From: Multifurca ochricompacta | Taxonomy: Eukaryota; Basidiomycota; Agaricomycetes; Russulales; Russulaceae | Direction of reading: 5' to 3' | Assembly (NCBI GenBank): GCA_022496185.1 | Contig: WTXG01000252.1 | Coordinates: forward strand, 1 to 51,397 | Length of the DNA stretch: 51,397 nt | Shown: positions 10,288 through 20,058 of the stretch, in pieces | How the letters are laid out: each line of letters begins with the position of its first letter | Numbering within the stretch: the first letter of the stretch is position 1 | Made by a program: the position numbers and the translations under genes | The notes under the pieces: model-generated | Seen by the model: the letters and a program-made list of their open reading frames with translations, nothing else | Databases searched by the model: none | Told to the model about the DNA's origin: nothing

Positions 10288-11525
10288 CTAGAAACGACTC
10301 GTACCGTCATCATCCTGCACCAGGTCTAGATAGTCGTCGGCTACATTACGATCATCCAGGGAGTAGTTCTCTTTGTCCGAATCCTGGGGACATCGGTGAG
10401 CGCGGAGGAACCCGTAAGGGCCGCGCTGTCCACATGAGTAACAGAGGTCGTGGATGGGGCAGTCCAGTTCACGGTGTCCCGAGTTATGGCGAAGACACTT
10501 GCCGCACCATCCGGAAGGGTTGATGATGGTCGGAGCGACGCCAACGCGACGGAAAATACAGAACCTACTCCAATGCAGATTGCTGTGACAATGACGACAC
10601 CACTTGCGGTTGAGGGGGCAGTTCCAACTAATGTGATACTTGCTGTCGCACCGCCAACATGTCTCTCCTCGGGGGTTCTCGTGCATTCGTGGCATCTCGA
10701 ACCGGTTCGGCAGCAGTGTGGGAGCAGCTCCCAAAGATCGTGGGGGGAGGGGTCGTGCATACGTGTCAGCGTACCTTTCGGCGATGGTTTGATACGCATC
10801 CCCCTTTTCCAACCTCTTTCTAATCTCCACCAACTCTTGTTCCACCTGGAACATCCCACTTGTCAGCCGTGTCATCATCTTCGCATGCTCTTTGTACTGC
10901 TTGTTAAGCGTCGTGCGCAACGTCAGGTTCTTCCGCAGTCTCATCACTTCGGCTTTGAGACGCGGAAGACGCATGTCACCCAGGACTTCATCAATCGCGA
11001 AGGCTCGGGAGTCTTCGGCAGCTAAGTGTCCGAGCTGCTCGTCGCTCATGGTGTGATGGAGACGCCCCGTGTACCTTTCTTCCAAGTAGACCGGGGCCCC
11101 ATAGACTGGCCCGTTCTTCTTCATGCATCCAGCCACGTCCATCCCTCCATTGGTATAGAAGATGTACTTAGCTATGGCGACCTTTCCATCGGCCATGGTG
11201 ATCTCGAGGGGGTAATACATAGACGAATTCGGGTTGTTGGCGAAGAATGGAAATTCTGGGACTTCGTCGTCCAATTCCATTCCCAAGAGGTCATTTGGGT
11301 GGGGTTCCTCACAGTGGTCGAAGTCGTCATTGGGGTTGGGGGATTGGTTTTTGACTCGGGCCTCGGCGGCTTCGTAATCGATGGGGAGGAAGGACGTGTG
11401 GAGGGATGAGCGGATGGAAAGTTCTCGACAACTACGGTGGTGGCCGTGAAGGCATCGACGGCAGCGTTGGCAGCGACAAAAGACATGATAGATTGGATAG
11501 TGTTAGAACGTTGCTGGGAGAGCAT
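10288..11525 (-). pseudogene. Extra 3' ORF of Gypsy A (ORF3), knuckle-rich protein
   Basis: Lies after the chromodomain, where some retroelements carry env. No signal peptide or membrane segment is seen. The N-terminal part (from 11525) leads into a conserved segment (EFPFFANNPNSSMYYP, AKYIFYTNGGMDVAGCMKK, GPVYGAPVYLEE). A Leu/Arg/Glu-rich, probably coiled-coil stretch (about 10830-10990) follows. Then come four Cys/His modules: CWRCDSKYHISWNC and CRHCHSNLHWSRFC (both CX2CX4HX4C), CGKCLRHNSGHRELDC, and CYSCGQRGPYGFLRAHRC. The protein ends at SRF. C and G1 have the same ORF. The role is unknown; nucleic-acid binding is an inference from the knuckles. A one-base loss near 11385 separates the first part from the rest. 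Confidence 0.8.
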
Positions 11526-11561
11526 GTACTGGGGAACTAGACGAGGTTTGGGTGTCTCCTT

Positions 11562-12746
11562 TTAACTGTTCTTGGGTGCTTCTGGATGTTGGGCGTGGAA
11601 CTCCGAGATAAGGTCCGGTGCAAAGATATCCCCGGCTGGCTCCCACGAGTTGTCAGAGGCTGGGAATCCTTTCCACTTGATCAGGTAATATAGCTTGCGC
11701 CCTCGGCCTTGTCGCTTCGAATCTAGAACACGTTCTACTTCCCACTCCTCTTCTCCGTCGATAAGGTCAGGTGGGGGTCTTGGGAAGTTCCCTCCATGCA
11801 TGGAGGTTTCCTTATACGGGGTCAGAAGTTTGGCATGGAAGATAGGGTGGATCTTCCATTTCGGCGGCAATTGCAGCTCGTAAGACACATCTGACAGCTT
11901 CCGTGTGATCTGGAAGGGTCCATGGCGTCGGGGTGCTAGTTTGGCCGAGGGGTGTGAGGTGTGAATGTTTCGTCCCTCCAGCCACACCCAGTCATTGGTC
12001 TGATAAGGTGTGAATGTACTCGGCCCTGCTGTCATAAGTTGCTGTGCCTTTACCAGGTTTTCATTGGCGGATTGCTGTAACTGCTTCCATTGGCTGATCC
12101 GCTGGGTTACTGAGGGGACATTAATGGGTTTATCGGCCCATGTGGTACGTGGGGTCCAGCCCATGATAAGGGAAAATGGGGTGGCTTTCGTTGTCCCGTT
12201 GGGCCATGAGTTGTGAGCGAATTCCGCAGTTGATAACCATTCTGCCCAGTCATTCTGTCGGGCGTTGCACCAAAACCGAAGGTACTGTTCCAACCATTGG
12301 TTTGTTTGCTCGGACTGCCCGTCCGTCTGTGGATGGTAAGCCGTGGAGATGTTCTGTGTAATGTCTAATGTTTTGCACAGGGCTTTAGCGAAGGCCGAGG
12401 TGAATCGCGTGTCTCGGTCGGATATAATCTTTCTGGGAAGTCCATAGTGGCGGTATACATGGTTCAAATAGAGCTTCACCACTCCTTCGGCCGTAATAGC
12501 TTCATTGCAGGGAATAAACAAGGCCGCCTTGGAACAATCGTGATCAGTGATTGTGAGGATAGTGTCAAACCCTGTGATTTGGGTAATTTGACTATGAAGT
12601 CCATAGCGATAGTCTGGAAGGGGGTTGACGAGATAGGAGTGATGGGGTATACTGGTGGGATCTTCGGGTGTGTGTTGACTTTGTTCGCTTGACATGCTGC
12701 ACATCCCTGTACGTAGCTTTCGACGTCCTTTTTCATGTTGGGCCAC
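11562..12746 (-). pseudogene. Gypsy A integrase catalytic domain and chromodomain
   Basis: This is the C-terminal part of Pol. The integrase core carries TITDHDCSKAALF, ISDRDTRF and AYHPQTDGQSEQTNQW (catalytic Asp and Glu; the first Asp lies just upstream in MDFIVKLP near 12605). A beta-barrel-like segment (LAPRRHGPFQITRKL, KIHPIFHAKLL) follows. Then comes a chromodomain: EWEVERVLDSKRQGRGRKL, YYLIKWKGFPASDNSWEPA. Chromodomains at this place define chromoviruses and are thought to steer integration to particular chromatin. The stop lies at 11562, before ORF3. The upstream join to the rest of Pol is broken by frame changes between 12746 and 12967. Confidence 0.9.
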
Positions 12747-14430
12747 CAGTAGTCTCTTTTGGCAAGGGCATAGGTGTTGGCAATGCCAGGATGACCAGCA
12801 GAGGGGAGGTCGTGGTGAAAATGGATCACCCCCCTCTTAATGTTGTCGCCACCGGTGACAACAGTCGATCCCCGTCCTTCCACCAAAGGCCATTCACTTC
12901 CTTCAATTGTGTGCCTCAGCCCATGAACGGCATAGTCTTGGTTCATATTTTGGGAACTTGTGCCCATAGATCCATGTCGTGAAGGCTGACGGCAGCAGTC
13001 TTTGCAAAGACTTCCTCTGGTAGAACGGTGACGTTGCTGTTGTCATCTTCGCCCGTGTGCATATCTGACCTGCGCGACAGCGCATCCGCTCTAGCGTTCT
13101 GGCTTCCAGCAATGTGTTTTAACGTGAAGTTATATTCCTCTAGCTCCAGGACTTCTCGTGCCACGCGCGACTGATTTTATGGGGTTCTTCCAATATAGTA
13201 GGTTGGAATGGTCGGTGTGGATGATGGTTTTATGAGGAGTTCCTGCCAGGTAAGGTCGCCAGTGTCGTAATGCCTTGACTATGGCTAGGAGTTCTCTATC
13301 CCAGATGTCATAGTTTCGTTCAGCTGGTGAGAAAGTTTCCGAATAATATGCCACTGGGTGAAGTATTTGCGTGGCGTCTCTCTGGTACAGCACTGCCCCA
13401 TTGGCGAAGTGAGAGGCATCTACTTCTAGCTCAAAGGGACGGCTCAGATCTGGTTGAATGAGTACTGGTTCCGAACCGACGAGATCTCTAATTTGTTCGA
13501 AAGCCTGTTGCTGTACTGTGTCCCACTGCCATGGCATATCCTTCTTCAACAGATCGTTCAAAGGTCGTGCAATGCCTGAAAATCCCTTGACAAAGCGCCG
13601 ATAGAAGTTACAGAATCCGATGAATGACCGGACGTCCTTGATGCAGGTCGGCACGGGCCACTCCCGGATCCCTTGTACTTTAACGGGGTCCATGCGCACT
13701 TGTCCTCCTTCTAAAATAACTCCCAGGTACTCGACGCTTCGTTGCTCGAAGGAGCACTTGGCTGGTTTGAGATATAGGTCGTGTTCTCGTAGTATGTCCA
13801 GTACCTGGTGTACGCGCTCTCGATGGTGATCTAAGTCATCCGGGGTGGCTACTAGAATGTCATCCATGTAAACCACCACTTCGCCGGTGAGAATAAGGTC
13901 GCGGAAAATGTGATTCATCATGGATTGGAATGTTGCCGGTGAATTCGTGAGACCAAAGAACATGACATTTGGTTCGAACAGTCCTTGGTTTGTCTTGAAG
14001 GCGGCCTTGCACTGGTCGCCGTCTTTGATCCTGACATTGTTGTATCCCCACCGTACGTCCATTTTGGAGAAGAGGGACTTATCCCTCATGGTGTCAATAA
14101 GTTCGGAGATAAGTGGCAGAGGGTAGGCGTTTTTTACAGTATAAGCGTTGATTCGCCGATAGTCCTGGACTGGTCGTAGCTTGCCGTCCTTCTTTTTGAT
14201 GAAGAAGAAGGGTGAGGCGTACTGTGACTTGGATGGGCGAATATATCCTTTTGCCAAATGCTCTTCGAGGAATTCTGTTAACGCTACTTGTTCTGACTGG
14301 GACAGAGGGTAAATTTTGCAATCTATCACTGCCGGCGTGTGGGGAGTAGATCTATGGCATGATCCCATGGTCTGGAGGGTGGAAACCGCTGTGATCCTCT
14401 TCAGAGAATACCTTCCAATGCCGATGGTAG
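12747..14430 (-). pseudogene. Gypsy A RT, RNase H and integrase zinc module
   Basis: The RT frame 14368-13130 carries [62 protein letters not shown] and the catalytic [10 protein letters not shown] (about 13860). RNase H follows with LEVDASHFANGAVL, ELLAIVKALRHWRPYL and IHTDHSNLLY. The integrase HHCC module (FHHDLPSAGHPG, CAACQANK) is read near 12690-12830. At least four one-base losses interrupt the frame: in the C-run near 14335, near 13160 (SRRVAREV expected), near 12955 (QVPQNMNQ expected) and near 12860. No in-frame stop was seen outside the shifts. Confidence 0.88.
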
Positions 14431-15049
14431 ACGTGCGGTACTACGTCATTGTAAGTCTTTTCTGTCTGTCCCTGTACTGCCTTTTGGGCTAGTTCTGATG
14501 CCTTGGTTGCATAACAGCGACCTAGGTCCTCCTCGCTTGTACTCGTGTTTTTATTTCTCTATGCCTGACTGCATAGTCATATCCAATTGACGTGATATAG
14601 TGGGGTAGGACTCTTTGTCCATGGTCGCGTCTGTCCAATTGATCTTAGGTTCGAATGCAGCGAGCCATGGATATCCCAAGATGAGGTCTTCGTCTCCCAA
14701 GTTGGTAATCAGGAAACGGATAACTTTCGTTTGTTCCCCAACTTGGACTTCAGATCGGTAATGTGTGATCTTTCCAGCACGATTGGCTGTCCCGTCAATA
14801 TTCCAGATATTCTTTTCTGTGGGAAGTGCCTGCATCCCAGTCCTAAGGTTTTAACCATTCGTGGACTGATGAAGTTATCTGTGGCTCCAGAGTCCACTAA
14901 GATTCTCGGTCGGCCGTCCTCTGTGTAGTCTCGAAATGAACTGGTATTTTCAATGATTTGAATCGACTAGTATACACAGAGGTAACATGGAGTGCTCGCG
15001 CCCAGGCCGATGGGGTAGAGCTTATCAAAAATCCTTTTTCGCGAATGCC
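14431..15049 (-). pseudogene. Gypsy A protease region
   Basis: The start of Pol after the gag/pol junction. LVDSGATDNFISPR (about 14860-14897) is the retropepsin active site. It is followed by LGYPWLAAFEPKINW (about 14640-14690), the conserved second half. Both parts are in C and G1 in the same order. The protease would cut the Gag and Gag-Pol polyproteins. The frame changes between 14897 and 14835, and the linker to RT (14431-14550) is also out of frame. Confidence 0.8.
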
Positions 15050-15062
15050 TTCTCGACAAGGA
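15049..15062 (-). promoter_or_regulatory. Gag/Pol frame junction of Gypsy A
   Basis: On the minus strand gag ends ...AAG GAT TTT TGA. The -1 frame is open through this point and leads into Pol (TTG ATA AGC...). The same five-T junction is present in C (21578-21591) and G1 (about 32530), where the -1 frame is also the Pol frame. It is a candidate -1 frameshift site at a stop codon. Confidence 0.5.
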
Positions 15063-16532
15063 TAGCCCGCACTTCCTCACTCTCTTTCATCATACTGGCC
15101 CAGATTCCTGGGCCTTCTCTTCTTTGGTTCGTTTGTCTACGGCAGGGGGTTGTTGCGTACGGGGGTCACAGGTGGGTGGTAGCTTCTGCGATTCGTACCC
15201 CCTTCTTCGGACAGTCTCGGGACATATGTCCTTGTCCTTTACAGCGGAAACACGCCCTTCTTTCATCAACTTTGTCGTTCTCTTCTGTGAGCGTGACCCT
15301 CGCCTTGATCCTATCTGCTGAGTATCCATAGCATTGGGATCTCTTTGGGTAGCATGCGTTGGTTTGACCCCGAATGCTGTCTTCCACTGCTCCGAGTCTT
15401 TCCTTCTTTGTGTCGACTCCAAATCGAGTTTGGAAGTCTAAGTAGTCCTGCTGTTGTCGTCGGGCAGCATCAACCCACTCGTCCCAGTCATGCGGGTGGT
15501 AGAACTGGATAATGTTTTTGACGAGTGGGTTCGGCAATCCTTGGGAGAAGAGGTCCAAGGTTGCTTCTTCGTCTGTATCATAGCCTGCTCGGTTTGCCAG
15601 GCTCCGGAACTTTGCCACATAGGCATCGAGCTCTCCTTTCTCCATTCGCAGGGACTTCAGTTCCCTAGCCGCCTTTTGTTTTGCTTGTCCATCAGTGAAC
15701 GCGTCCTTGAACCTCTGGGCTATGGTTTCCCAAAGGCCTTCACTGGTAGTGCGGCGGCCACTTTCTACCTGCTCATTCAGCCACTCAAGCTGTTCCATTG
15801 TCCAATCGTCAACTGCGTCACCCCTGATAAGTGAAAGGAAGAGGTTGGTGCGTTGAAAGGGTTGACAATTTGGGCAACATCATGGTTGAAGTTTTTGAAC
15901 GTGGTGAACTCCAGCATAAACTTCTTGCTTTGGGAGCGATCTCCCGTGAAGGTCTGAGGCAGAATCCCGGAGAGACGTCCCGATGGTGGAGGGATGTTCG
16001 GGATAGCAGGGGGAGGTGGAGGCGGAGGCGGAGCGGGGTCAGGGAGTTGGGCAGCGATGGTCGACATGTTTTGATAGAATGGGATGATGGTGTCGGTGGA
16101 TTGTATCGATATCTGAGGAGTCGTCAAGGCAGGTGCTCTGATCGTGGCGACTGCTGGTGCAACCAGGGACGTAGACAATGCTAATACTGGTGCGTCTTCA
16201 CTACTTTCGTCAATGTATTCTTCTGGCTCTGAGTCGGTGACAATCGCGGGTGGGTTTTCTCTCCACGGTCCGAGCCCAAATTCTGGTGGAGCGGGAGCGG
16301 TAGTGACCCACGAATGTTTACTTTCCGAATATCGGATACGATACCAGACTCTCTTTTCGTCGTCGTATTCTACCGGTTGGTATCTTCCGTCGTGATAGAC
16401 GTAGTATCCAAACTCGGATTCAAAGTCTTTCCAGACGGCAGAGCCAAGTGTCTGTTGTGAAAGATTATTCTCTTCTCTTTGTTCGATGAGCTCTTCTTTG
16501 AACAGGGTCTGGCTTCGGCTGGAAGAAGCCAC
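15056..16532 (-). pseudogene. Gypsy A gag
   Basis: Capsid and nucleocapsid precursor. The N-terminal part (16532-15780) has LSQQTLGSAVWKDFESEFGY, a proline-rich stretch (nine prolines in a row near 16010-16035) and FTGDRSQSKKFMLEFTTFKN. The capsid-like middle (15798-15430) has FTDGQAKQKAARELKSL and LDLFSQGLPNPLVKNIIQF. A CCHC knuckle CFRCKGQGHMSRDC lies at about 15215-15256. The frame opens at GTG (16532), with a stop upstream in the LTR end and no ATG between the LTR and this point; C has ATG at the aligned place. One-base losses near 15868 and between 15430 and 15300 break the frame, so as written it is not one ORF. Confidence 0.85.
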
Positions 16533-16540
16533 GTTGGGAG

Positions 16541-16554
16541 GAGACTCGACTTGA
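16541..16554 (-). promoter_or_regulatory. Self-priming primer-binding site, Gypsy A
   Basis: The minus strand reads TCAAGTCGAGTCTC directly after the 5' LTR. AAGTCGAGTCT is a perfect 11-nt complement of AGACTCGACTT at plus 16777-16787, the predicted start of the transcript, 27 nt after the TATATAA box (16815-16821). No tRNA 3'-end complement is seen. Confidence 0.75.
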
Positions 16555-17146
16555 TGTTACGTCCGGTGCGGGACGTTCCACACGACTTGTGTGACAGCGT
16601 TCGTTCGTGTATCAGATAAGAGACCAATGGGGTCTCTTGGAGTTATACGGGAAGAGTCAAAGTCAAAGAGGCTGTACTCTATGACAATGTTGAGCGGAAA
16701 GTACCAGAAGTACTTGAGACGATCGAGTCAGAGCGTTCAAGGGGAAGTCCAGAAGACAAGCACCGATGTATTCAATAAGTCGAGTCTGAGGTCTACAAGG
16801 TAGCTACAGTGGACTTATATACGTAATTGGGTGAGCGTCTAAAGATAAGATAAGGTCGAGTCATGTGGGCCCAAATATACGAAAGCGAAGGGCGTAAAGC
16901 CTGGCTTCTGATAGGGAATTAAGTAAGTGTCCGGTCATAGAGATAAGGGATAAGAGATAAGAGATAAGAAAGCCAAACATGAGTACAGTAGCATCAACAA
17001 GGTCAAAGGTGGTCACGGGGAAGGGAGTAGAGCACGTGATGGGTCCCAGGAAGGGGACGTAATCAAGAAGTGGAGAGTGGGTGGAAGAGAAGGGTCGTCA
17101 TTAGGGAGAGTGAAGAAAATTGGGTCGCTAGGCAGGGGTTGTAACA
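16555..17146 (-). repeat. Gypsy A 5' LTR with promoter
   Basis: 592-bp LTR. On the minus strand the TATATAA box is at 16821-16815 and the predicted transcript start at about 16787. The U3 part contains short GATAAGAGATAAGA repeats (about 16948-16970 in plus orientation), possible regulatory GATA-type motifs. Confidence 0.93.
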
Positions 17147-17151
17147 CACTA

Positions 17152-18053
17152 CCATTAACTACGGTGGCTATAGTATGTACATTTTGGGCCTCAGCCCTCT
17201 TCTTGTTCCCTGCCTTGCCCTTTTTGGCATTCTCCAGGTCCTTCTTCTTCTTTGCACAAGCATTGGACTTGTGTCCAGGCTTTTGGCAATAGAAGCAGAC
17301 CACCCCTTGTGAACCAGGGGCAGCAGCGGGAAGTGGTGATAAATTTGTAATTTTTGGTTTTGACTTGACAGGTGCAGCCTTAGACAGGACTGCACTACCA
17401 CTTCCCGATGGACCAGCCAGACGACTTTCCTCATTTAGGAACCTCTGCACAAGGTCCTGAGGGGATAGTCACTCTGGATCGCCAGAGGCCAGTATGGAGC
17501 CGGCAATGGCACTGTAGGAGTCTGGGAGAGCTTTCAACAAAATGAAGCTCATCTGGAGGTCATTGACCTCCATCCCATTCTCCCTTAGGGTACTCCTGGC
17601 ATCCAGGACCTTTTGTAATTGGGTCCTGAATGACTGTCCTTCATCAAGACAGAAGGACACCAGGGCAAGCCACAAATTATATGTGGCCATGCTACCTACA
17701 GAGCCATATAGCCGTTCCAACTTATTATACTTCTCACTAAGAGAAGGATAATTGGCATCAGAGGCTACCTGGGAGTAGACCTCTTGGGTGACGTTAAGAA
17801 AGAGGAGCCCAATTAGCATTTCCTCTTCTCCCATCCATTCCCTAAGGATGGGGTCAACAACTTCCTTCTGCATTTTCTCCTTCTCCTCCTTGTCCTCTGG
17901 GAGGAGGGGCATATCAGGATAAGGTGTGAGGATGTGCCTCCTGAGCCCATTCATCCTCAAGAGGGTGTTAAAATTGGCAGACCAAACCTGCCAGTTTGAG
18001 CCATCAAGGCGCTCCATCTTGGAGGAGGGAGGGAAGACAATTGAAGACGGCAT
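17152..18053 (-). pseudogene. Copia gag and start of polyprotein
   Basis: Starts at an ATG (18053-18051) as MPSSIVFPPSSKMERLDGSN, the usual Copia gag opening with a hydrophobic/Trp segment (WQVWSANFNTLL), followed by a gag-family body (LSEKYNKLERLYGSVG, FCLDEGQSFRTQLQKVLDAR, LLKALPDSYSAIAGSI). A CCHC knuckle CFYCQKPGHKSNAC lies at about 17265-17306. One in-frame TGA (about 17467-17469, after ASGDPE) interrupts it. The frame runs to 17152 (TIATVVNGS), where Gypsy A is inserted. After the 5-bp duplication the polyprotein resumes at 9659 with the protease. Confidence 0.88.
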
Positions 18054-18981
18054 TTTTGAGATGTTTAAAAAGTTGTTCCTGGTTCCAAGGAGCAGTTAGA
18101 ACCAGTGCCCAGGTCTCGCTTAAGAGTGCCACCCCATACTGTGGCGCTATGCTTCAGAACCTAAGAAGGTCCTGCCTCTGTTGTGCGACTTTCTAGGTAT
18201 AGTAAAGCTGTCTAGCACAATCTTGTAACTAGACATAAGCTCTGGTAGACTAGCCAGAGTGTCTAGTGTAAACAAGACTGGGAGTCATGTCATGGAGGAG
18301 CCAACCGCAAGTTCCACTAGAGACAAAGGGTGTATAGCCCTTCCTCTAGTGCTGGTGGTGGAGTCCATGATTAAGCCCTAGATGATTGGGGCCATGACTA
18401 AGTAGATGTCTAGTCTGTCTCTGGTAGGGCGTGGTTACCCTACAAAGGCAACAGATACTTATGCCCAGAGATTAAGACTATATCTACTATGTATAGACTA
18501 TAGTAGTGCAGCCTACTTGTATCGAGCCCAAGCGTCATGGGAGTGACTACCCATGCCTTGTTCTAGACCCTAAACTCCACATGCGGGTCACTAAACCCGG
18601 CTTACAGATAGAGCCAAGCATTGACTGGACTTAAAGCCACAAGCTTCTGGCTATAGGCCTACTAAGACTATCTATGGGACGAAAACCCAGCTACAACTAT
18701 GAAGTTACTAATACCTAGTGCGCACTCAAGGAGCTCAAGGTGTTTCACCCGCTTAGGGTCCCTCATCACCTTTTGCAAGAACCCCAAAGGGCTAGCCAAA
18801 CAGTTCAGGATGAGCAGTAAACTGTGTCATCCTGTGGGGTGTTAAGGTGCACAGACAGTAAATAAAGAAGCTCACTTGAAAAAAGCTGGTGGGAAAGACT
18901 TTGAAGCTTTTGTGAGCTTGTGTGCAAAAAGCGAGTTGGGCTGTAATGAACAAAGGGAATTACAGATCAGTATGAGCGGCA
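18054..18981 (-). other. Long Copia 5' leader
   Basis: About 930 bp between the primer site and the gag ATG, without a long ORF. The same leader, diverged, follows the 5' LTR of Copia 2 (34675-35592). Shared blocks include the segments around 18300-18400 and 35280-35360. An untranslated leader of this length could hold packaging or translation signals, which is inference. Confidence 0.6.
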
Positions 18982-18993
18982 GGGCCCATAACC
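18982..18993 (-). promoter_or_regulatory. Copia primer-binding site, initiator tRNA-Met half type
   Basis: The minus strand reads GGTTATGGGCCC directly after the 5' LTR. Its complement GGGCCCATAACC is the anticodon arm of eukaryotic initiator tRNA-Met, centred on the CAT anticodon. Drosophila copia is known to prime from a tRNA-iMet half molecule cut at this region. The same 12-mer follows the other two Copia 5' LTRs in this window. Confidence 0.75.
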
Positions 18994-19506
18994 TGTCAAA
19001 CAATCATGCTGCTGGTTATACTGACTGCAGTTAGTAGCGGTTTAGGCTAGAAAAGACAAGTAACTTCAGATGTTAGAAGAACTCTGTATTACTACACTAC
19101 TGACCTAGAAAAGACAAGTACTATAAGAAGTGTTAGTCTAAAGGAAGTAGAGAGTAAACTTAGAAGGAACTTACACTTCAGATGTTAGAAGAACTCTGAA
19201 GTGTAAAGGATGAAACAGACACCCTTATATACCCATGAGGGCCAGGGGAAATGGTCTGTGCGCACTGGGAATAAGTCCACAAGTGCCGGACAATAAACAG
19301 AGAGGGATAAAGGCCATTGGCCGAAGAGATATCACGTGCTTACTGCGCATTACTAAGGACATTACTTATCAGCTGAGTAAGGTGAGAAAGAAATGTAATA
19401 AAGATATCATAAAAAGTCTGAAACTCCGGAAACTAATCTAATCTTATCTACAGCTTAAGTGATCCTCAGATGCCTGAAGCATCTCCAGACACGTCCCATG
19501 TCAACA
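18994..19506 (-). repeat. Copia 5' LTR with promoter and hairpin
   Basis: 513 bp. On the minus strand a TATATAA box lies at 19231-19225. About 20 nt downstream a stem ACACTTCAGA...TCTGAAGTGT (plus 19173-19204) starts near the expected transcript start. A second, shorter copy of this motif follows about 75-110 bp on. Confidence 0.93.
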
Positions 19507-19511
19507 CTTGC

Positions 19512-20036
19512 TTCTTGTTGACTGTGTTATGACTGGCATTTGTACTTGTTTGTTTCTTATCTATGACTTGACTTCTTGCTTATCTGTGACTCATACCTTA
19601 CATCAGAACTCTTACGTATTTTCCCACCAGAATTGCGACTATACCGGATCCGTCTACGTATATTCTCACCTGGCCCACCCTGACTCCATTCCCCATTCAG
19701 CTAGATTACAACTTCGTTGATACATTGAGTACATTACTCCGATTCAGACTCCGATCTCTATTACGTATATAAGGCCCGTCTAGATAGCCTGTATACCTTA
19801 GACTCAACTTCTTAATTGACTTGGTGCATTACCTTCTGGGTGATCTCTAAGACCCAGCTCTTGAATTGTCTCAGTGCTTCTGGCACTTTTCCGCTCACTG
19901 GTACTAAGGGATTAGCTCCTTGGTATTGACTCCTCATCTGACCTCCGTGTACTTGAAAGACAGTACGCACCTGACTTCATAGTTCCACTACATGACTTAT
20001 CACATGTTGTGACGAATGCCTGCACCAGGCGTTACA
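19512..20036 (+). repeat. C 5' LTR, main part with promoter
   Basis: Continues the LTR begun at 5414. TATATAA lies at 19766-19772. The predicted start sequence AGACTCAACTT (19800-19810) is 27 nt downstream. The LTR ends GGCGTTACA at 20036. Confidence 0.93.
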
Positions 20037-20050
20037 TTAAGTCGAGTCTC
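20037..20050 (+). promoter_or_regulatory. Self-priming primer-binding site, element C
   Basis: TTAAGTCGAGTCTC directly after the LTR. It pairs with AGACTCAACTT (19800-19810) except at one position that looks like a CG-to-CA change in the LTR; the younger relative A is perfectly complementary. Confidence 0.65.
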
Positions 20051-20058
20051 CCTCCACC

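Larger units (their letters stand above)
9665..17146 (-). mobile_element. Gypsy A, youngest insertion
   Basis: A 7482-bp Ty3/Gypsy element on the minus strand inside the Copia coding region. Its LTRs, 9665-10256 (3') and 16555-17146 (5'), are 592 bp each and differ at one position by eye. The duplication CACTA lies at 9660-9664 and 17147-17151. The body carries gag with a CCHC knuckle, protease, RT, RNase H, integrase, chromodomain and a separate 3' ORF. A purine tract (GAAGAGGGGG, minus) abuts the 3' LTR. The near-identical LTRs indicate recent insertion, yet the ORFs carry several one-base losses. Confidence 0.95.
5483..19506 (-). mobile_element. Complete Copia element, host of nested Gypsy A
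   Basis: A Ty1/Copia element on the minus strand, with LTRs at 5483-5995 (3') and 18994-19506 (5'), 513 bp each with about 10 differences. The duplication CTTGC lies at 5478-5482 and 19507-19511. Removing Gypsy A leaves an element of about 6.5 kb in the order gag, protease, integrase, RT, RNase H, which is the Copia order. The primer site is complementary to the anticodon arm of initiator tRNA-Met, and a purine tract abuts the 3' LTR. Stops and frameshifts in the polyprotein make this copy defective. Confidence 0.93.

Noticed and set aside
10450..11409. Long plus-strand ORFs opposite ORF3 of Gypsy A.
   Set aside because: Shadows of the minus-strand coding sequence; no family motifs and not conserved in C or G1.
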